DNA of 64,000 bases from Marinoscillum sp049115815. Lineage in GTDB: Bacteria; Bacteroidota; Bacteroidia; Cytophagales; Cyclobacteriaceae. A model generated the notes under the pieces. The model had not been told where the DNA came from, made no database searches, and was given only the letters and a program-made list of their open reading frames with translations. The translations under genes and the position numbers were made by a program. Where the stretch lies: the NCBI GenBank assembly GCA_049115815.1, contig JAGDZO010000004.1, forward strand, positions 62,001 to 126,000. The letters are read 5' to 3'. Within the stretch, counting starts at the first letter, position 1, and each line of letters begins with the position of its first letter. Of the stretch, positions 55,888 to 62,636 are shown in pieces.

Positions 55888-55906
55888 AATACTATAAAGT
55901 AGTATT
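55888..55906. promoter_or_regulatory. PadR operator candidate 2
   Basis: AATACTA and TAGTATT form an inverted repeat with the same five-base spacer as copy 1. Its centre is 43 bases from the first, about four helix turns, so both sites face the same side of the DNA. It ends six bases before the padR start codon. Confidence 0.65.
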
Positions 55907-55912
55907 AAGGCA

Positions 55913-56245
55913 ATGAAGAAATTTCAAATCGGTGAATTTGAGGAGGTAGTGATCCTCACAGTTGGCATTTTGCATGGCAATGCATACGGCGTGACCATCA
56001 AAGACGAAATAGAGAAGAGACTCAATCGTGAAGTAAGTGTTGGCGCGCTCCAAACTACCCTCAGGAGACTGGAAGGAAAAGGATATTTGAAATCCGCCCA
56101 TGGCGAATCTTCTGAATCGAGAGGAGGCCGTCCAAAGCTGTTTTTCACCATCACCGCGCACGGCAAAAGAGCCATAGAGTATACGCGAACCACACGCAAT
56201 GAACTGTGGAATGCCCTACCAGATTTAGTTATAAAACTGGATTGA
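55913..56245 (+). CDS. PadR-family transcription regulator
   Basis: The 110-residue protein is a single winged helix of the PadR type: GEFEEVVILTVGILHGNAYGVTIKDEIEKR in parts, the recognition region VSVGALQTTLRRLEGKGYL and the wing ESRGGRPKLFFTITAHGKRAI. It is followed immediately by an ABC permease gene (one base between stop and start), so it most likely represses that transporter. Two identical palindromes precede it. The inducer is unknown. Confidence 0.93.
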   Translation: MKKFQIGEFEEVVILTVGILHGNAYGVTIKDEIEKRLNREVSVGALQTTLRRLEGKGYLKSAHGESSESRGGRPKLFFTITAHGKRAIEYTRTTRNELWNALPDLVIKLD

Positions 56246-56246
56246 C

Positions 56247-58871
56247 ATGAAGCAAAAGCAACCTCCCAAGTTTCCGTTAAGAGTGCTCAAGTGGTTTTGT
56301 AACCCAGATTACCACCAAGATATTGAAGGTGATTTGCTCGAGCTATATGAGCGCAGGCTTGATACTATAGGGAGGAAAAAGGCCAATAGAAAATTGGCGA
56401 TTGATGTATTGAAACTCTTCAGGCCGGGAATATTGGGCACATCTAAACCAAACAAACCACTCAATCAAATGACGATACTCAGGCACAACCTCAAGTTTAT
56501 TTTTAGAAGCTTTAGCAGAAATAAGGCGTCATTTCTGATCAATATCATTGGGCTTTCTTCAGGGTTGGCTTGTGCTTCATTGATCTATTTATGGGTCAAT
56601 GATGAAATGGGTGTAGATAAATTTCATGAAAATGATGACCGGCTATATCAGGTTATGATGAACGGAGTAGATGGGAGCACCATCATCACCGAGCCCCATA
56701 CGGCGGTCCCCTTAGCAAAAGCACTGGAAGATGAATTTGCGGGGGTGGAGGCTGCCGTATCTGTATTGCCGTCAGAGATTAGCTCAGGATACTTGGGAGA
56801 TTTTAAGATTTCTACCAATGGATCGGCAAACCTTCTTTCTAAGGGACATTTTGCCCAGAAAGACTACTTCAATTTGTTTTCATACAGATTTATCAGTGGA
56901 AATTCCTCTTTGGTGCTACATGAACCTCGATCCATCGCCATATCGGAGAGTACAGCAAACAAGCTTTTTGGCTCAGTCAAAGAGGCTATAGGCCAAACTT
57001 TGGATTGGCAGTTAGGTGAGTATACTTCTGATTCAAAAGTCACGGGCGTATTTGAAGATGTGCCCAAGAACTCAACTTCGCAGTTTGATTTTGTGTTGAG
57101 CTACGACTCATGGATGACGCTGGCAAACCTGTGGGAAATGCAGCCCGAAAGCTGGAGCAATCAAGCGCCATATACCTATGTGCTGCTAAAACCTGAAACA
57201 GATCTTGCACAATTCCAAGAAGAGGTCAGAACGCTGGCACAGACGAAAAATCAGGGGTCCAAATCAGAATTGTTACTCATTCCCTATTCAAGCCAATACC
57301 TATATGGAAAATTTGAAAATGGTCACCAGACTGGATCGCGAATAGTCTATGTGAAGATATTCTTCGTTATTGCATTGTTTATCATACTCATCGCGTGCAT
57401 CAATTTCATGAACCTCTCTACAGCGAGGGCTTCTAAACGAATGAAGGAGGTGGGGATCAAGAAAACTTTCGGTATCACAAGGAAAGACCTGGCTGTTCAG
57501 TTTGTAAGCGAATCTTTTGTCATGACTATCCTTTCTTCTTTGGTGGCTCTAGTCATTGTATGGGTTTCGCTTCCCTATTTCAATGAGATTACGGGCAAGA
57601 CGCTTTCCCTTAATTTGGATCTCGATTTTATGCTGGGTGCTGCAGTTATCATCGTCATTACAGGATTGTTTGCTGGGAGCTATCCTGCTTTTTATCTATC
57701 CAGATTCAAGCCTATATCGGTACTGAAAGGAAAAATGCAAAAGTCTCTTGGTGAAGTGTGGATACGTAGAGGCTTGGTGGTTTTTCAGTTTGTGATCTCT
57801 ATCGTCCTGATCACAGGTGTATGGGTGATTTATACCCAGGTGAGCTTTCTTCAAAACAAAAACTTAGGCTATGACAAGGAGCATGTCATTTTCTTCGCGA
57901 GAGAAGGGGCAGTGTCTGAGAAAGAGGATGTTTTCCTTTCGGAATTAACACAAATTCCCGGAGTGGTAGCAGCTTCCTCCATGGGAGGAAATTTTTCGGG
58001 GATCATAAGTACAACCGATGGTCTCGGTTGGGAAGGGAAAGATCCCAACTTGGTAGTTGGCTTTGCGAAGATTCCGGTCAACTATAACCTGATCGAAACC
58101 CTGGGGATTGAAATGGTAGCGGGAAGAAGTTTTTCGAGGGATTTCAATGAAACGAAGAGCCTGATACTGAATGAGTCTGCAATCAATATTATTGGATATG
58201 AAAACCCTGTAGGAAGGACGGTAAAGCTCTGGCGTGGTGAGGACTACAAAATCATTGGGGTGGTGAAGGACTTTCATATAGAATCATTGCACAATGAAGT
58301 GAAACCGCTTTTTATGTATCTGGATAATAGCGAGACCTTTACTATGATGGCTAGACTACATTCGGAAAATCAACAAGAGACCATTGAGGCGATTGATGCG
58401 TACTATCAAGAGTTCAATCCGGATTTTCCTTTAGAATTCAAGTTTTTGGATAGTAACTATCAGTCCATATATGCCTCTGAAAAGCAAGTGTCTACCCTAT
58501 CGAAGATTTTTGCTGGATTGGCCATCGTTATTTCTTGTCTCGGACTGCTGGGACTGGTTGCTTTCACGGCGGAGCGCAGAACCAAGGAAATTGGGATTAG
58601 AAAGATTTTGGGGTTGAGCGAGTTTGGTGTTGTTTGGCTTATTTCAAGAGACTTTATGAGTCTGGTCTTCGGGGCAATTATCATAGCCCTGCCTATAACC
58701 TACCTGATAGCCAGAAATTGGCTGGACCAGTTTGCTTACCGAATCGAGTTGGAGTGGTGGTTTTTTGCAGGCTCTGGTATCAGTGCCTTACTTCTTGCCT
58801 GGGCTATTGCAGGATGGCAGACTTTCAAGATCGCCAAGAACAATCCCGTGGATAGTCTTCAGGTGGATTGA
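56247..58871 (+). CDS. ABC transporter permease with MacB/FtsX domains and permease prefix
   Basis: The 874-residue protein starts with a prefix domain (about 1-70; FPLRVLKWFCNPDYHQDIEGDLLELYERR in parts) that links PadR-controlled permeases in Bacteroidota. It then has a MacB-type periplasmic core (ITEPHTAVPLAKALEDEF) and two FtsX permease units with four membrane helices each near 370-500 and 750-860. MacB-like exporters move lipoproteins, peptides or antibiotics. The ATPase subunit is not in the window. It is in one unit with padR. Confidence 0.9.
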   Translation: MKQKQPPKFPLRVLKWFCNPDYHQDIEGDLLELYERRLDTIGRKKANRKLAIDVLKLFRPGILGTSKPNKPLNQMTILRHNLKFIFRSFSRNKASFLINIIGLSSGLACASLIYLWVNDEMGVDKFHENDDRLYQVMMNGVDGSTIITEPHTAVPLAKALEDEFAGVEAAVSVLPSEISSGYLGDFKISTNGSANLLSKGHFAQKDYFNLFSYRFISGNSSLVLHEPRSIAISESTANKLFGSVKEAIGQTLDWQLGEYTSDSKVTGVFEDVPKNSTSQFDFVLSYDSWMTLANLWEMQPESWSNQAPYTYVLLKPETDLAQFQEEVRTLAQTKNQGSKSELLLIPYSSQYLYGKFENGHQTGSRIVYVKIFFVIALFIILIACINFMNLSTARASKRMKEVGIKKTFGITRKDLAVQFVSESFVMTILSSLVALVIVWVSLPYFNEITGKTLSLNLDLDFMLGAAVIIVITGLFAGSYPAFYLSRFKPISVLKGKMQKSLGEVWIRRGLVVFQFVISIVLITGVWVIYTQVSFLQNKNLGYDKEHVIFFAREGAVSEKEDVFLSELTQIPGVVAASSMGGNFSGIISTTDGLGWEGKDPNLVVGFAKIPVNYNLIETLGIEMVAGRSFSRDFNETKSLILNESAINIIGYENPVGRTVKLWRGEDYKIIGVVKDFHIESLHNEVKPLFMYLDNSETFTMMARLHSENQQETIEAIDAYYQEFNPDFPLEFKFLDSNYQSIYASEKQVSTLSKIFAGLAIVISCLGLLGLVAFTAERRTKEIGIRKILGLSEFGVVWLISRDFMSLVFGAIIIALPITYLIARNWLDQFAYRIELEWWFFAGSGISALLLAWAIAGWQTFKIAKNNPVDSLQVD

Positions 58872-58947
58872 ATTTTGTTTTGATGGTCATTCCATAAAAG
58901 CTGAGGCTTATTGAGTCCAGTAGACAGGGGAATCTACCAGATTTTTA

Positions 58948-58980
58948 AGACCTCCGAGGTTTTCAAAACCTCGGAGGTCT
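58948..58980. repeat. REP-type perfect palindrome A, copy 1
   Basis: A 16-base arm beginning AGACCTCCGAGGTTTT is followed by C and the exact complement. Identical to the copy at 60025-60057 and nearly identical to 60824-60856. Copy 1 sits 77 bases after the permease stop. Confidence 0.9.
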
Positions 58981-58991
58981 GAGTGATACCA

Positions 58992-59022
58992 CCTTTCCTA
59001 AAGTTTCAAACTTTAGGAAAGG
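58992..59022. repeat. REP-type perfect palindrome B, copy 1
   Basis: A 15-base arm (CCTTTCCTAAAGTTT) with a single central C and its complement. A degenerate copy is at 60867-60897. Confidence 0.88.
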
Positions 59023-59147
59023 TCATTCGGTGATTTCACAACCCTCTATTAGAATGAATTCAACAAATTACCACAATTAGGGTATTGTCATTAAAGCGTT
59101 GCTCGCATAGTTTTATAAACAGTTATAAGTATTGTTCACCATAAATA

Positions 59148-59633
59148 ATGAAAACTATGAGTACCGAAAATGCAATTTCTATTGAAATCCCTCAAGCAGA
59201 CTTAGACACTGTGAAGGCAGCACTGGACACCATCCAAACTACTTTGGTGCCCTATGTCTTAGCGCTCACTCCTGAGCAACGCAAGACCATTCCCAAAATG
59301 AGTGATGGCACAGAGCCTTTTGTGAGCAAAGTGATGGATTATGCCACCAGCGACCCGCAGTTTGCTCCGCCTTATATGGATGTACCCGAAATGAAAAAGG
59401 ACTTTGATGCCGTGGGAGACTTGCTTCCAATCCTACGTACGGTAGATCAAGTACAATCCAACATCAGCGATACCACCATGATGGCAGGATCAGAAGCCTA
59501 TGTAGCAGCACTTAGCTACTACAACTCTGTAAAAATGGCGGCCAAGATGAACATCCCGGGAGCTAAGGCCATATATGATGACCTCAAAAAGCGATTCGAA
59601 AAGAAAAGTAAAACCACTTCTCCTTCTGCATGA
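59148..59633 (+). CDS. Hypothetical protein, 161 aa, within the repeat island
   Basis: The protein is soluble and helical, with no signal peptide: AISIEIPQADLDTVKAALDT near 9, LVPYVLALTPEQRKTIPKMSDGTEPFVSK in parts, and a C-terminal helix ending in KKRFEKKSKT. It is well balanced in composition and looks like a real gene, with an ATG at 59148 or, equally possible, at 59157 (third codon later). I do not recognise a family. It sits between REP palindromes and the 21-base array, upstream of the RAYT gene, so it may be carried with the island. Confidence 0.65.
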   Translation: MKTMSTENAISIEIPQADLDTVKAALDTIQTTLVPYVLALTPEQRKTIPKMSDGTEPFVSKVMDYATSDPQFAPPYMDVPEMKKDFDAVGDLLPILRTVDQVQSNISDTTMMAGSEAYVAALSYYNSVKMAAKMNIPGAKAIYDDLKKRFEKKSKTTSPSA

Positions 59634-59717
59634 TACAGGAATAAATTCTTGAAGACCTCTGAAAAAGGAGGCCTATGAGTTTGAAAGGTGCAATGATCCG
59701 CTTCAAAGATGGGACGT

Positions 59718-59906
59718 TGCACCTTTTTTGTGCTCGGGTGGTGCTCGGAGGAGGAACCGTGAGCCATTTAGCATCATCGCTGATGCTTTTTGATACTCCG
59801 TTGCACCTTTTTACCACAACAATGATCTTTTTTGGTCCTTCGCCGGATCTTTTTGCTCCATCGTTGAGGCTATTAGTTGGTCGGTTGCAGCTTTTAAGTG
59901 GGGAGG
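59718..59906. repeat. Degenerate 21-bp tandem array, nine units
   Basis: Nine successive 21-base units start at 59718, 59739, 59760, 59781, 59802, 59823, 59844, 59865 and 59886. Most begin with TG and carry a CTTTTT-like core. Units at 59718 and 59802 both begin TGCACCTTTTT; those at 59781 and 59823 both begin TGAT. On the minus strand the units stay in one open frame as seven-residue repeats (KRCNGVS, KSISDDA, KWLTVPP and others) but no ATG opens that frame. The array lies in 520 bases (59634-60153) without a recognised gene. Confidence 0.65.
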
Positions 59907-59914
59907 GGTACTTG

Positions 59915-59936
59915 AGAAGTGGGGGTACCCACTTCT
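59915..59936. repeat. Inverted repeat at the end of the 21-bp array
   Basis: AGAAGTGGG and CCCACTTCT pair around a GGTA loop directly after the array. There is no T-run, so it is not a usual terminator. Confidence 0.6.
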
Positions 59937-60024
59937 TAGGTGGGGTACAGGCGAGATTAGAGGTGTTTAAAGGGAGTTATTGGGGATTGAGTCTAGCCTT
60001 CTTCGCCATAAGCAGCTCGTGGTA

Positions 60025-60057
60025 AGACCTCCGAGGTTTTCAAAACCTCGGAGGTCT
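60025..60057. repeat. REP-type perfect palindrome A, copy 2
   Basis: This is identical over all 33 bases to the copy at 58948-58980 and lies 97 bases before the RAYT start codon. Confidence 0.9.
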
Positions 60058-60069
60058 GAGTGGCTATAT

Positions 60070-60102
60070 AAACCTCCAAAGCTTTCAAGACTTTGGAGGT
60101 TT
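60070..60102. repeat. REP-type palindrome C upstream of the RAYT gene
   Basis: AAACCTCCAAAG and its complement surround a nine-base loop (33 bases in all). It is related to palindrome A by the shared ACCTCC/GGAGGT tips. Confidence 0.85.
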
Positions 60103-60153
60103 AGAAAGATTGGCTGCTGGATTTTTTTACAATCGATAAATTATCTTTAACAA

Positions 60154-60741
60154 ATGGAGCCAGAGACCTACTATCATGTCTACAACCATGCAAATGGAGA
60201 TGAAAACCTCTTTCGCACCAGCGAAAACTATTACTTTTTCCTCAAGCAATGGGCAAAGTACATCGAGCCGGTGGCGGATGCTCACGCTTACTGCCTTATG
60301 CCAAATCATTTTCATTTTTTGGTGAGGACTAAGAATGAAGAAGACTTACAAGGGGTTAAAAATCCTGAAGGTCTAGAGTCCTCCAAAGCCTACCAGCAAG
60401 CCTTCTCAAATCTCTTCAATAGCTACTCCAAAGCCTTTAACAAAATGTTCGAGCGTCGAGGGAGCCTTTTTGTACCAAATTTCAAAAAGAAAGAAATTAC
60501 CTCAGAAGCATATCTCACTGCTGTGATTACCTATATCCATAGAAACCCGATCCATCATGGTTTTGTTGATACGCTCGATGATTGGCCATATAGTTCCTAC
60601 CATGCTTTTCTGTCTGCCCGAAAGACCAAATTGAGAAGAGAAGAAGTATTGAATTGGTTTGGAGATAAGAACGACTACATAGAGGCCCACCGGTCAGAAC
60701 CAATGTCTTTACCAGATAAGTCCTTATTGATTGATTTCTAA
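60154..60741 (+). CDS. REP-associated tyrosine transposase (RAYT, Y1 family)
   Basis: The 195-residue protein is an HUH-type Y1 transposase: YYHVYNHANGDENLFR at the N-terminus, the metal-binding His pair in MPNHFHFLVR (about 48-57), and the YIHRNPIHHG block near 129 that carries the catalytic Tyr. WPYSSYHAFL closes the domain. RAYT proteins nick single-stranded REP hairpins; they are usually single-copy and domesticated, without insertion-sequence ends. Here perfect palindromes lie on both sides of the gene, which fits that family. No second open reading frame of an IS200/IS605 accessory type is seen. Confidence 0.92.
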   Translation: MEPETYYHVYNHANGDENLFRTSENYYFFLKQWAKYIEPVADAHAYCLMPNHFHFLVRTKNEEDLQGVKNPEGLESSKAYQQAFSNLFNSYSKAFNKMFERRGSLFVPNFKKKEITSEAYLTAVITYIHRNPIHHGFVDTLDDWPYSSYHAFLSARKTKLRREEVLNWFGDKNDYIEAHRSEPMSLPDKSLLIDF

Positions 60742-60752
60742 GCTACTAATAG

Positions 60753-60798
60753 AGTAAACCCTAGACCTCTATGGTCTTCAAGACCTTGGAGGTTTACT
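60753..60798. repeat. REP-type palindrome C-like downstream of the RAYT gene
   Basis: AGTAAACC and GGTTTACT outer arms enclose an inner GGTCTT-C-AAGACC hairpin; between them pairing is imperfect. It begins 12 bases after the RAYT stop codon. Confidence 0.75.
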
Positions 60799-60823
60799 AG
60801 AACAGGGAATCTATCAGCTTCCT

Positions 60824-60856
60824 AGACCTCCGAGGTTTCTAAAACCTCGGAGGTCT
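60824..60856. repeat. REP-type palindrome A, copy 3
   Basis: Near copy of the 33-base palindrome A; only the central bases differ (CTA in place of TCA). The preceding bases AACAGGGAATCTATCAG also repeat those before copy 1, so a longer composite unit of about 105 bases flanks the island on both sides. Confidence 0.88.
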
Positions 60857-60866
60857 GAGCATACTA

Positions 60867-60897
60867 CCTTTCTTAAAGTATCAAACTTTAGAAAAGT
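60867..60897. repeat. REP-type palindrome B, degenerate copy 2
   Basis: This is CCTTTCTTAAAGTATC followed by the decayed second arm. It aligns with 58992-59022 with several substitutions, in the same distance and order after palindrome A as in copy 1. Confidence 0.8.
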
Positions 60898-61025
60898 TAA
60901 GTCTACTCTTCAATAAGCCGAATTCCAACGAAAATCATTCCCCAAATCACCTCCTTGAAAAACTATCATCGTAAATTGCGCCTACCCAAGGATGACAAAG
61001 CAATTCAAAAACTAAAAAAAGTATA

Positions 61026-61787
61026 ATGAGAAAGAATATTGCAGCAGGAAACTGGAAAATGAATCTGGATTTGGCGGGAGGCCAGAAGCTTGCTTCCGAG
61101 TTGGTAAACATGGTGAAAGACGAAGTGACTAATGACGCGGAAGTCATTTTGATTCCTTCTTTTCCTTACCTGACAGCCATCAAACAACTGATCGGTTCGG
61201 CGGCTAATATCAAATTGGGTGCACAAAACTGTAGTGAAGCAAAATCAGGAGCATTCACTGGTGAAGTATCTACCGAAATGTTGGCTTCAGTAGGTGTGGA
61301 TTATGTGGTCATTGGTCATAGTGAGCGAAGAGAGATCTTCGGAGAAGACAATGCTCTTTTGGCAAAGAAAACGGATGCCGTTTTGGCTCAAGGGTTGTTG
61401 CCAATCTACTGCTGTGGTGAGAAGTTGGAAGTAAGAGAAGCCGATGAGCATTTCAATCTCAATAAGGCACAAGTAGAAGAAGGGTTGTTTCACCTATCCA
61501 AAGAGGAAATCAAAAAGGTGGTTATCGCCTATGAGCCAGTTTGGGCTATAGGGACAGGAGTTACTGCCTCATCTGAGCAAGCGCAAGAAATGCACAAATT
61601 CATCAGAGGAGTCATAGCTGACAAATATGATCAAGAGACTGCAGATAGCATCTCTATTCTCTATGGAGGTAGCGTGAAGCCGGGCAATGCGCCGGAGATA
61701 TTCTCTCAGCCAGATGTAGACGGTGGATTAGTAGGTGGTGCGAGTTTACAATCGCGAGATTTTGCAGACATCATTAAGGCATTTTAA
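61026..61787 (+). CDS. tpiA: Triosephosphate isomerase
   Basis: The 253-residue TIM barrel has all catalytic residues: Lys in AGNWKMN (about 11-12), His in IGHSERR (about 97), Glu in AYEPVWAIGTG (about 168) and the phosphate-binding GGSVKPGNA loop. It interconverts dihydroxyacetone phosphate and glyceraldehyde 3-phosphate in glycolysis. The next gene, prmA, starts at the base following the tpiA stop, so they are coupled. Confidence 0.97.
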   Translation: MRKNIAAGNWKMNLDLAGGQKLASELVNMVKDEVTNDAEVILIPSFPYLTAIKQLIGSAANIKLGAQNCSEAKSGAFTGEVSTEMLASVGVDYVVIGHSERREIFGEDNALLAKKTDAVLAQGLLPIYCCGEKLEVREADEHFNLNKAQVEEGLFHLSKEEIKKVVIAYEPVWAIGTGVTASSEQAQEMHKFIRGVIADKYDQETADSISILYGGSVKPGNAPEIFSQPDVDGGLVGGASLQSRDFADIIKAF

Positions 61788-62606
61788 ATGAGTTTTATCA
61801 CACTTGATATCACTTGTGATGACGAAAAGAGAGAGCTTCTGATTGCAGAACTCTCTCTTTTTCCGTTTGACGCCTTTGAAGAAACCGAAGAAGGTTTGCT
61901 CGCTTCTTGCGACGAGTCAGATTGGGAAGAAGCGCCTGTGAAGGAAGTTTTGGATAGATATGGCGTGGATTACCAAGTGAATCTTGTCGCCAAAGTCAAT
62001 TGGAATGAGGAATGGGAAAAAAACTATGATCCTGTTGAGGTAGAAGGACAATGCATCCTGCGTGCTACTTTTCATGAGCCTCGTCCAGATCTACCCTATG
62101 AGATTGTGATCACGCCCAAAATGTCTTTTGGCACAGGTCATCACGCCACCACTTATCAAGTGCTGAAGTACCAATTGACACTAGATCAAGAGGGCAAAAA
62201 AGTCCTTGACTGTGGCTGTGGTACGGGGGCTTTGGCCATTATGGCGCACAAACGAGGCGCTACAGACATCTCTGCTGTTGATATAGACGACTGGTGTATA
62301 GAGAATAGTGAGGAGAATTTCCAAATCAATCATTGCGAAGAGATCAAGCTTTCCCTTGGCGGAATAGAGGTCATTCCTGAAACAGAAAAATTCGATATCA
62401 TCCTCGCCAACATCAACAAAAATGTGCTGCTTGCGCAAATAGGAGATTACAGCAAGCGACTCAAAAGTGGGGGCACTTTGGTGCTCAGTGGGTTTTATAC
62501 AGAAGATGTATCAGATCTGGAATCCGTGGCTTCACAGCATCATTTGAAGATCATTGAGCAAACCGAACGCAATCGTTGGGCTATGTTAGCGTTGAAAAAG
62601 GAATGA
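61788..62606 (+). CDS. prmA: Ribosomal protein L11 methyltransferase
   Basis: PrmA trimethylates several residues of ribosomal protein L11 using SAM. The 272-residue protein has the N-terminal substrate domain (FITLDITCDDEKRELLIAELSLFPF in parts) and the methyltransferase domain with VLDCGCGTGALAIMAHKRGA near 140, FGTGHHATT near 108 and NINKNVLLAQI near 204. It follows tpiA without a gap. Confidence 0.93.
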   Translation: MSFITLDITCDDEKRELLIAELSLFPFDAFEETEEGLLASCDESDWEEAPVKEVLDRYGVDYQVNLVAKVNWNEEWEKNYDPVEVEGQCILRATFHEPRPDLPYEIVITPKMSFGTGHHATTYQVLKYQLTLDQEGKKVLDCGCGTGALAIMAHKRGATDISAVDIDDWCIENSEENFQINHCEEIKLSLGGIEVIPETEKFDIILANINKNVLLAQIGDYSKRLKSGGTLVLSGFYTEDVSDLESVASQHHLKIIEQTERNRWAMLALKKE

Positions 62607-62636
62607 TTCTCTAGTCATTTCTCTAAATTTATCCGA

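Noticed and set aside
59675..60025. Plus-strand ORF of 116 codons in the repeat region
   Set aside because: It runs through the 21-bp array and palindrome A; the composition is Leu/Gly/Phe-rich without a fold. The open frame is a result of the repeat period being a multiple of three.
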